Positions 1-8,053 of a stretch of DNA of 15,659 bases are shown here, piece by piece. Every line of letters starts with the position of its first letter. Position 1 is the first letter of the stretch. The stretch lies in NCBI GenBank assembly GCA_009921785.1, contig RFXE01000018.1:1-15659 (forward strand), written 5' to 3'. Below the pieces are notes generated by a model, which had not been told where the DNA came from, searched no databases, and worked only from the letters and a program-made list of their open reading frames with translations. The translations under genes and the position numbers were made by a program. This stretch comes from Alphaproteobacteria bacterium (GTDB lineage Bacteria > Pseudomonadota > Alphaproteobacteria > Rhizobiales > Beijerinckiaceae).

Positions 1-3
1 AAT

Positions 4-3000
4 TCAAACGGCTTCGGACCCAATGACGGGTGCCGCTTTAGCGCGGCCTTTGAAATAACTATCGAGCCTATCAAGATAGATATAAACGACCGGCGTGATG
101 AAAAGCGTCAGAATCTGCGACACGGCGAGACCACCGACAACAGCAATCCCGAGCGGCTGCCGCAATTCGGATCCGGCGCCGCTGCCTAAGGCAATCGGCA
201 AGGTGCCAAACAAAGCCGCGAATGTCGTCATCATGATCGGACGGAAACGCACAAGCGCCGCCTCGCGGATGGCGCTTAAGGCATCTGCTCCTGCTTGCCG
301 TCGCTCAATCGCAAAATCTACCATCATGATGGCGTTCTTTTTGACGATGCCGACGAGCATCAAAATGCCGATGATCGCAATCACGGAGAGATCAAGCTTA
401 TAGATTTGAAGCGCTAGCAAGGCACCCAACCCTGCAGACGGAAGTCCAGACAGAATTGTGATGGGATGAATAAAGCTCTCATAGAGAACCCCAAGAACAA
501 TATAGATCACAAGAACAGCAGCCATAATCAAAAGGCCCTGCCCTTTCAGTGAATCTTGGAATTGCTGTGCCGAGCCCGCAAAACCCGTGATGATCGTCGA
601 GGGAAGTCCTGCAACTTTCTCGGCTTTACGGATCGCTTCAACGGCCTGACCCAAAGCCACATCCGGCGCGAGATTGAAGGATAATGTGACGGCAGGCTGC
701 TGCGATTGTCGGTTGATCGACAAAGGGCCAATATTGCGGCGGATATTCGCAACCGCTTCTAGCGGTACATTTTGTCCGGTCGCATTCTTAACGAAGAGCC
801 GTGACAAGGCCGCCGGATCAGATTGATAATCGCGATTGGCTTCGAGGATGACTGCATAATCGGAAGAGGCAGTGTAGATTGTAGAAATTTGACGCGAACC
901 AAACGCATTATAAAGCGTCTGTCGCACTTGCTCCGATGTCACACCTAGATTGGCAGCCTTCTCGCGATCAAGATCAACAACGATTTGCGGATTGGCAATC
1001 TGAAGATCCCCCGTCACATCGCGCAGCTCAGGCGTCTTGCGAAACTGTTCAAGTATTTTAGGAACAGCTGCAAATAGCGTGCTGATGTCTGACGATTGCA
1101 TCGTATATTGATATTGCGCACGCGCGAGACGACCCGCATTCAAATTGAAATTCTGGATTGGAACAAAAACCGCGTTGATACCCGGAATTCCCGATGACGC
1201 TTTTCTTAATCGCGCAATAATCTTGCCCATATCATCGCGTTGCTGACGTGGCTTTAACTGGATAAACATAAACCCTTGATTGGTTGACCCAAAACCAGCA
1301 GCGGCGGTGAAATAATCAATGGCGGGATCTTTGCTGATCGCTTCGTTCAATTTGACTTGATAAGCTGCCATTGAAGAAAATGACACATCAGGTGCGGCTT
1401 CAACAGAGGCGCGCAACAGGCCGGTATCTTCCTGCGGGAAAAATCCCTTGGGAACTTGAACATAGAGCCATCCGCTCACACCGATCGTACCGATCGTTAA
1501 AATGAGAGCAACCAACCGGAAACGGATCACAACATCCAGCGCGACGCGATAAAGCGCGAGAACCGCATTAAACCCCATATCAACGATGCGAGAAAAAGCT
1601 CCCTCCTGACGGTCTGGCTTATGCTCGCGCAGAATTCGTGCACAAATCATCGGCGTCAATGTGAGAGACACAAATCCTGAAACGAGAATGGCTACCGAAA
1701 TCGTTCCGGCAAATTCTCGGAACACGCGACCGACAACGCCACCCATAAAAAAGACCGGAATGAAAACCGCGACAAGTGATAGTGTGATCGAGATAATCGT
1801 AAAGCCAATTTCTCGAGAACCTTTCAAGGCGGCGTCAAAGGGCTTCATCCCCTCTTCAATGTGACGCATGATATTTTCAAGCATCACAATCGCATCATCG
1901 ACGACGAAACCGACAGAGAGCGTCAAAGCGAGCAATGAGATATTATCAATAGAGTAACCGAAGGCATACATGGCCGCAAATGTGCCGATGAGTGACACGG
2001 GCAAGGCCAGCGCCGGGATAATGGTTGCCGAAAGCGATTTGAGAAAAAGAAAAATCACCAAAACAACAAGAACCATCGCAATGCCCAGCGAGACTTGCAC
2101 ATCGGCCACCGCTTCGCGGATTGGAATCGAACGATCGGAAAGCACATCCATTGTGATCGACGCCGGAAGCTGAGCGCGATATTGCGGCAATTTTGCTTTC
2201 ACTTGATCAACGACATCGACCGTATTGGCGTCGGATTGACGGAAAACTGCCAATACGAGCGATCTCTTTGTGCCATACCAGCTCGCTGTCTGATCGTTCT
2301 CAACGGAGTCACGAACAGTCGCGATGTCTTCAAGTTTTACCGGTACGCCATTCTTTGAACTGACGATGATTGCGCCATAATCAGCGGCACTTTTTAATTG
2401 TCCCGAAGCCTCAATCGTAACATTGCGTTCTGTGCCGCGCAGAGTTCCCGTAGGCTGGTTCGAATTCGCAGACGACACTGCCTTTTGAATATCGGCGAAC
2501 GACAATCCGCGTGCGGATACCGCTTCAGGATCAGCAGTCACGCGCACTGCATATTTTTGCGATCCAAAAACTTGAACTTGCGCAACGCCATTAATTTGTG
2601 AAATCTGCTGCTGCAAAATTTGCTCGGCATAATCATTCACCTGCAATAATTGCATCGTGTCAGAGGTCAACGCGATGAAGAGCACCGGCTGATCAGCCGG
2701 ATTAACTTTTCTGAAACTGGGCGGATTAGGAAGATCGGGCGGCAAGCGTCGCAACGACCCGCTGATGGCGGCTTGCACATCAAGCGCTGCCCCGTCGATA
2801 TTGCGATCAAGATCAAACTGTAACGTGATATTGGTCGATCCGAGACTCGAGATCGACGTCATCGCGGTAATGCCGGAGATCGTCGAAAATTGCCGCTCAA
2901 GCGGCGCTGCCACAGACGACGCCATGCTCTCCGGACTTGCCCCCGGCAAATTGGCCGACACGCTAATCGTCGGAAAATCCACGCGCGGTAAAGCGGCAAC

Positions 3001-3099
3001 CGCTAGCAAGCGATAGGCAAATAGGCCAAAGACGATGAATGACAACGTGATGAGCGTCGTCATCACCGGTCGGCGGATACAGAGTTCCGAGAGAGACAT
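4..3099 (-). CDS. RND multidrug efflux permease, HAE1 family (MdtB/MdtC-like)
   Basis: Inner-membrane proton-driven transporter of the resistance-nodulation-division superfamily; with an adaptor and an outer-membrane channel it exports hydrophobic or amphiphilic compounds. The 1031-residue length fits full-size AcrB/MdtB/MdtC proteins. Visible family marks: N-terminal segment with an IRRPV motif and first membrane helix (about 8-30), a long periplasmic porter region, the TM4 proton-relay pair Asp401-Asp402 in GFVVDDAIVMLENI, and the TM10 lysine (about Lys921) in GIVKKNAIMMVDFA. The ATG overlaps the stop of the upstream adaptor gene by one base (TAATG) and has a GGGAG ribosome site inside that gene's end, so the two are co-translated. 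The sequence most resembles MdtB/MdtC/MuxB-type pumps, but only one permease is present here. No outer-membrane factor lies upstream; one could lie beyond the left edge, three bases past the stop. Substrate cannot be read from sequence. Confidence 0.95.
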   Translation of the reverse strand: MSLSELCIRRPVMTTLITLSFIVFGLFAYRLLAVAALPRVDFPTISVSANLPGASPESMASSVAAPLERQFSTISGITAMTSISSLGSTNITLQFDLDRNIDGAALDVQAAISGSLRRLPPDLPNPPSFRKVNPADQPVLFIALTSDTMQLLQVNDYAEQILQQQISQINGVAQVQVFGSQKYAVRVTADPEAVSARGLSFADIQKAVSSANSNQPTGTLRGTERNVTIEASGQLKSAADYGAIIVSSKNGVPVKLEDIATVRDSVENDQTASWYGTKRSLVLAVFRQSDANTVDVVDQVKAKLPQYRAQLPASITMDVLSDRSIPIREAVADVQVSLGIAMVLVVLVIFLFLKSLSATIIPALALPVSLIGTFAAMYAFGYSIDNISLLALTLSVGFVVDDAIVMLENIMRHIEEGMKPFDAALKGSREIGFTIISITLSLVAVFIPVFFMGGVVGRVFREFAGTISVAILVSGFVSLTLTPMICARILREHKPDRQEGAFSRIVDMGFNAVLALYRVALDVVIRFRLVALILTIGTIGVSGWLYVQVPKGFFPQEDTGLLRASVEAAPDVSFSSMAAYQVKLNEAISKDPAIDYFTAAAGFGSTNQGFMFIQLKPRQQRDDMGKIIARLRKASSGIPGINAVFVPIQNFNLNAGRLARAQYQYTMQSSDISTLFAAVPKILEQFRKTPELRDVTGDLQIANPQIVVDLDREKAANLGVTSEQVRQTLYNAFGSRQISTIYTASSDYAVILEANRDYQSDPAALSRLFVKNATGQNVPLEAVANIRRNIGPLSINRQSQQPAVTLSFNLAPDVALGQAVEAIRKAEKVAGLPSTIITGFAGSAQQFQDSLKGQGLLIMAAVLVIYIVLGVLYESFIHPITILSGLPSAGLGALLALQIYKLDLSVIAIIGILMLVGIVKKNAIMMVDFAIERRQAGADALSAIREAALVRFRPIMMTTFAALFGTLPIALGSGAGSELRQPLGIAVVGGLAVSQILTLFITPVVYIYLDRLDSYFKGRAKAAPVIGSEAV

Positions 3100-4265
3100 T
3101 AGGGTGCTCCCGTCGAAGAACCTTTGGGTTCAATCTTCACGCCATCGGTTAATTGAATTTGGCCATCCGTGACGACTTGCTCATCGCCCGAAAGTCCCTC
3201 GGTGATCTCGGTTCTGTTATTCACTGTGCGTCCCGTCTTAACGGGCTTCAGCTTCGCGACATCTTTATCGACAATATAGACATAAGTGCCACGCGGTCCT
3301 GTTTGTACTGCTTCGCGCGGCACCGTCACGGCGTTATCGATTACTTTCAATGTGACGCGCACATTGCACAACGCGCCCGGCCACAGCGCTTCTTTCTCAT
3401 TATCAAATATCGCGCGCACCATCACGGTACCGGAGGTCGTATCGACGGCATTATCAATAACCGCGATTTTGCCTTTTACCTTTTCGCCTACACCTTGAAT
3501 GGTCGCTTCAACACTTGATCCGGCATTGCCGAGCGCCGATTTGAGATCCGGCAAGAACCGTTGCGGTGTGCTGAACGCAACATAGATCGGCGAGATCTGG
3601 TTGATTACGGTAAATGGTACACTGCCATCACCTGTCTTCGCGATATTGCCGGGTTTTAATCCGGCAACACCGGCGCGGCCACTGATCGGTGCTGCAATCG
3701 TATAATAGCTTTGCGTCACTCTCAGATTATCGAGGGCAGCGCGATCCGACGCTAATTGCGCATTGAAAGCAGCCACCTGCGTTTTCGCATTTTCAAGATT
3801 AACCTTTGAAGCAAACTCATTGGCGGCCAAAGCCTCATTGCGGCTCACATCGCGCTGCGCTTGCTCAAGCTGCGCGGTCGTGCGTTGCACAGTCGCTTCT
3901 GCCTGCCGCACTTGCGCATCGATACCGCGTGAATCGAGACGAACGAGAACATCGCCCGCCTTTACCAAGGCACCATCGGCAAAGCTGATTTCAAGAATTT
4001 GGCCTTCAACCCGCGGACGCAATGTGACAGATGCCACGGGCTGCACGGTTCCGATGGTCTCAAACTGGACGGGAACGGCCTCACGTTTAGCGGTCCCCAG
4101 AAGTACGGGAACGATCCTTTGCGAAGCGCCCCCTTGTTGAGCACCACCCTGCGGCGTGCCACTTTGCTGGGCGAAAACCACTGCGGGGCTCGCGAATGCC
4201 GCAAGAAGCGTCACTAATGCCGTAAATTTTGAAAAAGCCGGGCGGATCATCGGACGATCACTCAT
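3099..4265 (-). CDS. RND efflux periplasmic adaptor (membrane fusion protein)
   Basis: Adaptor of the HlyD/AcrA/MdtA family that bridges the permease encoded next to an outer-membrane channel. From the chosen ATG it is 388 residues: a hydrophobic export signal (about 12-32, likely cleaved after VFA before QQ), a Gln/Gly-rich linker (33-49), the first half of the lipoyl-like domain (about 78-112, with RPRVEGQI and VKAGDVLVRLD), an alpha-helical hairpin rich in Ala/Gln/Glu (about 117-183), the second lipoyl half (AAPISGRAG), then beta-barrel and membrane-proximal domains. Start: an in-frame GTG at 4331 would add 22 residues before the signal peptide and has no ribosome site. ATG 4265 or ATG 4250 gives a normal signal peptide; neither has a strong Shine-Dalgarno sequence, so the exact start is uncertain. 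A -10-like TAAAAT on the minus strand at 4342-4337 would start transcription near 4330, which also favours a downstream start. Confidence 0.92.
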   Translation of the reverse strand: MSDRPMIRPAFSKFTALVTLLAAFASPAVVFAQQSGTPQGGAQQGGASQRIVPVLLGTAKREAVPVQFETIGTVQPVASVTLRPRVEGQILEISFADGALVKAGDVLVRLDSRGIDAQVRQAEATVQRTTAQLEQAQRDVSRNEALAANEFASKVNLENAKTQVAAFNAQLASDRAALDNLRVTQSYYTIAAPISGRAGVAGLKPGNIAKTGDGSVPFTVINQISPIYVAFSTPQRFLPDLKSALGNAGSSVEATIQGVGEKVKGKIAVIDNAVDTTSGTVMVRAIFDNEKEALWPGALCNVRVTLKVIDNAVTVPREAVQTGPRGTYVYIVDKDVAKLKPVKTGRTVNNRTEITEGLSGDEQVVTDGQIQLTDGVKIEPKGSSTGAP

Positions 4266-4348
4266 GACAGGAAAACCGTGAAAATCGGGGAGAAGACGCG
4301 TTCTTATGGCAGAGCTAAGCCGCCACGGCACGTGAAATTTTAGTCATG

Positions 4349-4369
4349 ATGACAGGCTTGGCTTGTCAT
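4349..4369. promoter_or_regulatory. 21-bp near-palindrome, candidate operator of the efflux operon
   Basis: Arms ATGACA (4349-4354) and TGTCAT (4364-4369) continue inward with GC/GC pairing; 8 of 9 arm positions are complementary around a 3-base centre. It lies about 84 bp before the adaptor ATG at 4265. On the minus strand it falls just upstream of a -10-like TAAAAT (4342-4337), about where a -35 region would be. The size and position suit a dimeric repressor of TetR or similar type, but no regulator gene is adjacent, so binding is inference. The right arm also contains TTGTCA (4363-4368), a possible -35 for the tRNA promoter. Confidence 0.4.
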
Positions 4370-4406
4370 TCGGGGGGAGCTTCGCTAAACAGCGCGCAAC
4401 CTTTGG

Positions 4407-4429
4407 CGCGGAGACTTAACTCCTCCGCG
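4407..4429. repeat. GC-rich inverted repeat upstream of tRNA-Gln
   Basis: Perfect 7-bp arms CGCGGAG (4407-4413) and CTCCGCG (4423-4429) around a 9-base loop, ending 18 bases before the tRNA. No T-run follows on either strand, so it does not look like an intrinsic terminator. If the tRNA promoter uses TTGTCA at 4363-4368 and TAAACA at 4386-4391 (17-base spacer), this hairpin would be in the transcribed 5' leader removed by RNase P. That promoter is only a weak match. Confidence 0.35.
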
Positions 4430-4447
4430 TGCCTATTTTGGTCCCGT

Positions 4448-4521
4448 TGGGGGATAGTTCAACGGTAGAACAGCGGACTCTGACTCCGTTAATCTTGGTT
4501 CGAATCCAGGTCCCCCAGCCA
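4448..4521 (+). tRNA. tRNA-Gln, anticodon CTG, CCA end encoded
   Basis: Complete cloverleaf read by hand. Acceptor stem TGGGGGA (4448-4454) pairs fully with TCCCCCA (4511-4517). D-arm GTTC/GAAC closes over AACGGTA. Anticodon stem GCGGA (4473-4477) pairs with TCCGT (4485-4489), one G-T pair, over the 7-base loop CTCTGAC, giving anticodon CTG at 4480-4482, which reads CAG. T-arm CTTGG/CCAGG encloses TTCGAAT. Discriminator G 4518 is followed by genomic CCA 4519-4521. The U1-A72 weak first pair and G73 are typical glutamine identity features. No copy of its 3' end was seen elsewhere in the window, so there is no sign of an integrated element here. Confidence 0.97.
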
Positions 4522-4649
4522 AATTCCTTATTCCGCCTCAAGGCCCTTTCCAAAAGCGTTGCCCTGAATTCATGGGGTGCGTCGGAACCCGTTTCTGATT
4601 ATAAACTGAAGCGACATTCGCCTTTGATTTCGTCCCGTGAGTTGAATCT

Positions 4650-5393
4650 ATGACCCGACCCCAATTTCCAGATGTTCTTGAGGAGGCACCGCGCCTCGTC
4701 AAAGATCTTCTGCGCGGTCTTCGTCATAACCTCCGGCAGCTCGATCCGACGCGCGATCTTGAATCGCTCGCCCAAAATGCTGCCGCGTCGCCCTTCCCAT
4801 TGCCGCTGTCCCCACTGGCGCTGGCCGCCGAACTCGTGCGCGAAACACGCAAAGCCGCAAAATTTGGCTCTTCACTTGCCCGCGATATCATCGACCCCCA
4901 ACAGGATGATGCGCTGTTAGCACTTGTTGAGGGGCGACACGCTGATCGCGCGACCTTTGTTCAGGCGCGCTATCAAGCCGCGCGTTATCTCATGAAACGG
5001 ATGGGCCATAACGACACGCTTCTTCTCGAACGCCCCATTGCGCGTGTTTGGGCGGAGACGGCGCTCTCATCATCTGATAATCGCGCAAATTCTGAAAATC
5101 ATTTTGCGTATCTCGCAGACCAAGCGCTGCGCTTAGCTCAATCGGGAGCGATTTCTGAATCAGACGATCGACACTTTCCCTTCCGCATTTTCTCCGCACT
5201 TGCGCTCGCAGAAGCCCTTCTCGCTTTATCGCCCAACCATGACAGTGCCGCAATTATGGGCGCGCTTGAGATTGCCGCTGAAGTCATGGCCTTGCGTCAA
5301 AGTACATTTGACGCGATCATGGATGGGTTTGATCCGGCTGCCGCTTTGGCTGCTGAATTAAAACTCTTAGCTCCTCATCTTGCCGAGGCTTGA
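4650..5393 (+). CDS. Hypothetical helical protein, first gene of an unknown two-gene operon
   Basis: I do not recognise a family for this 247-residue protein. It appears soluble, with no signal peptide and no clear membrane span, and is largely alpha-helical and Ala/Leu/Arg-rich. Visible blocks: a charged N-terminal helix (about 10-30, DVLEEAPRLVKDLLRGLRHN), a Pro/Leu-rich turn (48-55), a basic stretch (about 64-80, with RKAAKFGSSLARDI), and Ala-rich helices from about 150 to the end. It has no cysteine or obvious catalytic triad. Coding is supported by the long open frame, codon use like its neighbours, and a close partner 3 bases downstream. The ribosome site before ATG 4650 is weak. Nearby AacS links to polyhydroxybutyrate turnover, and helical Ala-rich proteins occur on such granules, but that is only a guess. 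Confidence 0.75.
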   Translation: MTRPQFPDVLEEAPRLVKDLLRGLRHNLRQLDPTRDLESLAQNAAASPFPLPLSPLALAAELVRETRKAAKFGSSLARDIIDPQQDDALLALVEGRHADRATFVQARYQAARYLMKRMGHNDTLLLERPIARVWAETALSSSDNRANSENHFAYLADQALRLAQSGAISESDDRHFPFRIFSALALAEALLALSPNHDSAAIMGALEIAAEVMALRQSTFDAIMDGFDPAAALAAELKLLAPHLAEA

Positions 5394-5396
5394 GCG

Positions 5397-5987
5397 ATGC
5401 GTTTGCCAATCTTGCCAGAATTAGCTCGTGAACAAGATGTACGCCATCGCGTGCGTGAGCTCCGCTTTTTTGAAGCTTCGTTTCGCCGCAATCTTGCGCT
5501 TCGCTTAGAGAATACCGGCATCACAAGCCGCACAGATCGCACAAAACTTCACGCCGCATTTCTAGCATGGGTCGATAATTTTCACGTGACGCGTGAAATT
5601 GCCGAAGCGGATCGTCGTGATTTCGTCTGTTATGCCGCAGGACGCATGTTGGCAGAACTCTTCCGTCACGCGCCGCTTTCGCTTTCCAACGTCAATGATA
5701 CGGTTGATCCCGATCTAGCCGCATGGCCTGAGGGCTCCATCTATGCAAGCTATTGCTTGGGTGTCGCGCTTTCAGTTTTGAAACAGGATTTCGATGGCGC
5801 GCCGCCCCTATCGGATGCGAGCACTGATCGCCGCGTATGGGAAAGCATTCGCGAAAATATTCGCGATAACCCCGATTACGCAATTCCATTTCTCGATCTT
5901 CTCATCGGTCAAACACCGAATTGGACCGACCCGTCATTACCGGAGCGACGCCCTGCTGTGCGCGCCAAACAGGCAATGGCGGCTTAA
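5397..5987 (+). CDS. Hypothetical protein, second gene of the unknown operon
   Basis: Family not recognised. The 196-residue product looks soluble and helical, with a strongly basic, aromatic N-terminal half (about 11-75, including RVRELRFFEASFRRN). Cysteines are at 78 (DFVCYAAGRM) and 120 (SYCLGVA). A more acidic C-terminal part (about 145-180) carries RENIRDNPDYAIPFLDLLIG. It starts 3 bases after the preceding stop, and its ribosome site GAGG sits in the end of that gene, eight bases before ATG, so the two are almost surely one operon and may act together. The gene ends 5 bases from the end of the convergent acetoacetyl-CoA synthetase gene. No signal peptide or membrane helix is seen. Confidence 0.75.
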   Translation: MRLPILPELAREQDVRHRVRELRFFEASFRRNLALRLENTGITSRTDRTKLHAAFLAWVDNFHVTREIAEADRRDFVCYAAGRMLAELFRHAPLSLSNVNDTVDPDLAAWPEGSIYASYCLGVALSVLKQDFDGAPPLSDASTDRRVWESIRENIRDNPDYAIPFLDLLIGQTPNWTDPSLPERRPAVRAKQAMAA

Positions 5988-5992
5988 CGCGC

Positions 5993-7945
5993 TTAAGACC
6001 TTAATTCTGGAAGATCTCGATAAAGATCCAGTGCTTCGGGATTAGCGAGCGCTTCACGATTTTTAACCTCGCGCCCATGAATAATATCGCGCACGGCCAA
6101 TTCAGTGATCTTGCCTGATTTGGTACGCGGAATATCAGCAATCTCAATAATTTTCTGCGGCACATGGCGCGGGCTCGCACCGGTTCGGATCTGTTTGCGT
6201 ATGCGCTCCTGCAATTCGGAATTTAACGTCACGCCTTCGCGCAGCCGCACGAAAAGAATGACACGCACATCACCGGCGAAGTCTTGCCCAATCGCGAGCG
6301 CTTCGATGACTTCGGGTATTTGTTCTACTTGTGCATAAATTTCGGCGGTACCAATCCTTACACCACCAGGATTAAGCGTGGCATCCGAACGGCCATGAAT
6401 GATCAACCCGCCATGCGCTGTCCATTCGGCAAAATCACCATGATGCCAAAGCCCCGAAAACCGATCGAAATAGGCAGCGCGATATTTTTTGCCTTCCGGA
6501 TCATTCCAGAATGAAATCGGCATAGAGGGAAAAGCTTTTTTGCAAACAAGTTCGCCTTTACCCGATGATAAAGGATGACCCTCATCATCAAAAATATCAA
6601 CGGCCATTCCTAAACCGGCGCGTTGAATCTCTCCTGCATAGACGGGTGATGTCGGATCGCCAAGCACAAAACAGGAGACGATATCTGTGCCCCCTGAGAT
6701 CGAAGCAAGATGGAGATCACTTTTAATCGCCTGATAGACCCATTCAAATGTTTCGGCAGCAAGCGGCGATCCAGTTGAAGCCAAAGCGCGCAGTGAAGAC
6801 AAATCATGAGTCTCACGGGGCTTAAGATCAAGCTTCCGGGAGGAGTCGAGATATTTTGCCGAAGTGCCAAAAAAGGTCACACGCTCTTTTTCAGCATAAT
6901 CAAAAAGAACGGTCGGCCTTGGCGCAAAGGGCGAGCCATCAAACAAAATCAATGTTGATCCACAAGCGAGTGCAGAGACCAACCAATTCCACATCATCCA
7001 TCCGAGCGTCGTGAAATAAAATACACGATCGCCTTCACCATTGCCCGAATGTAAACGGTGTTCTTTTAGATGCTGTAGGAGTGTTCCCCCTGCCCCGTGA
7101 ACGATACATTTCGGAATGCCAGTTGTGCCCGATGAGAACAGAATGAAAAGCGGATGATTAAAGGGAAGAGGAACAAATCTTATTGCTACGTCCTCGGAAG
7201 TCTCCATAATTGATGAATAAGCAACCGCCTTTGGGAGAGATGCAGCAACATCCTCCGCCTCGCCAATGAGATCGATAATCAATGAGGCTTCAACAGTCGG
7301 AAGATCACGAAGAATTTCAGCGATTTTATCGCGGATCGATAGACGCTGCCGGTTATAGAAATAGCCATCGCAACCAATGAACACTTTTGGCTCGATCTGC
7401 GAAAAGCGATCAAGCACGCCGCGCGCGCCGAAATCGGGCGAGCAAGACGACCAAATGGCTCCAATCGAGGCGGTTGCCAACATCATCACAATCGCTTCAG
7501 GACAATTGGGCAGCATCGCTGCCACCCGATCGCCGACACCAACGTCTTTGGATTCTAAAAAGCGCTGCGCCTTGCCAACTGCCAGCAGAAGCTCGCGGCG
7601 GGTCATCCGGCGCTCGACGCGGTCTTCAGCACGAAACACAATCGCCTCGCGATCATCCGCGTCCCGCAACAGATTTTCGGCGTAATTCAAGCGCGCGTCA
7701 GGGAAAAACTGAGCGCCGGGCATCCGGTCTTCGCCCAAGGGACGGCCGCCCTTTTCGCCGATGACCCCGCAATAATCCCATAGAGCTGACCAGAACAGAC
7801 CGCGTTCTTCGACCGAGGCCCGATGGAGCGCGGGATAATCAGGAAGAACCTGACCAAGGCGCCCGCTGAAAAAGGTCCGGAACTTGGCCATCTCGCTCGA
7901 CGCCGCGCGCTCAGGCGTGGGCCGCCAAAGTGGATCCTGCCGCAT
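5993..7945 (-). CDS. aacS: Acetoacetyl-CoA synthetase (acetoacetate-CoA ligase)
   Basis: Cytosolic ANL-superfamily enzyme that activates acetoacetate to acetoacetyl-CoA with ATP, feeding ketone bodies and products of polyhydroxybutyrate breakdown into central carbon or sterol-like pathways. The 650-residue length matches the family. Order of motifs: N-terminal ACAS-like cap with WDYCGVIGEKG (about 57-67) and NYAENLL (87-93), phosphate loop SSGTTGIPK (271-279), the A4/A5 region with SGGTD (417-421), HGD (502-504), the hinge and CoA loop GRSDATLNPGGVRIGTAEIY (518-537), and the adenylation lysine at 612 in TKSGK. The NLL and GGVRIGTAEIY context favours acetoacetyl-CoA over acetyl-CoA synthetase. 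ATG 7945 has a good GGGGGA ribosome site. A -10-like GATAAT lies about 20 bases upstream on the minus strand with no good -35. Single gene, divergent from the AsmA gene. Confidence 0.95.
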   Translation of the reverse strand: MRQDPLWRPTPERAASSEMAKFRTFFSGRLGQVLPDYPALHRASVEERGLFWSALWDYCGVIGEKGGRPLGEDRMPGAQFFPDARLNYAENLLRDADDREAIVFRAEDRVERRMTRRELLLAVGKAQRFLESKDVGVGDRVAAMLPNCPEAIVMMLATASIGAIWSSCSPDFGARGVLDRFSQIEPKVFIGCDGYFYNRQRLSIRDKIAEILRDLPTVEASLIIDLIGEAEDVAASLPKAVAYSSIMETSEDVAIRFVPLPFNHPLFILFSSGTTGIPKCIVHGAGGTLLQHLKEHRLHSGNGEGDRVFYFTTLGWMMWNWLVSALACGSTLILFDGSPFAPRPTVLFDYAEKERVTFFGTSAKYLDSSRKLDLKPRETHDLSSLRALASTGSPLAAETFEWVYQAIKSDLHLASISGGTDIVSCFVLGDPTSPVYAGEIQRAGLGMAVDIFDDEGHPLSSGKGELVCKKAFPSMPISFWNDPEGKKYRAAYFDRFSGLWHHGDFAEWTAHGGLIIHGRSDATLNPGGVRIGTAEIYAQVEQIPEVIEALAIGQDFAGDVRVILFVRLREGVTLNSELQERIRKQIRTGASPRHVPQKIIEIADIPRTKSGKITELAVRDIIHGREVKNREALANPEALDLYRDLPELRS

Positions 7946-8053
7946 AGTCCGTTCCCCCGTTTATTATCCCGTAGCGTCTACTTCCGATTGCTTCCGGTCA
8001 CCCCACAGGCGATGTATACCGAGTTTGGAGTCGGAAAAAGATAGCCCGCATCG

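Noticed and set aside
3763..4140. Long plus-strand open frame inside the adaptor gene
   Set aside because: It is an antisense shadow; its translation is low-complexity Ser/Arg/Thr-rich, and the minus-strand adaptor has clear domains.
4600..4605. TATAAA as a -10 box for the unknown operon
   Set aside because: No acceptable -35 lies at 15-19 bases; the nearest TTGCCC is about 35 bases away.
4448..4649. tRNA-Gln as an integration site for a mobile element
   Set aside because: No integrase gene, no second copy of the tRNA 3' end and no composition change were seen in the window.
4429..4653. Open frame spanning the tRNA and the following gap
   Set aside because: It runs through a complete tRNA-Gln and into the next start; coding is not credible.
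7377..7764. Two overlapping plus-strand frames inside aacS
   Set aside because: They are Ser/Arg-rich shadows of a gene with complete family motifs.
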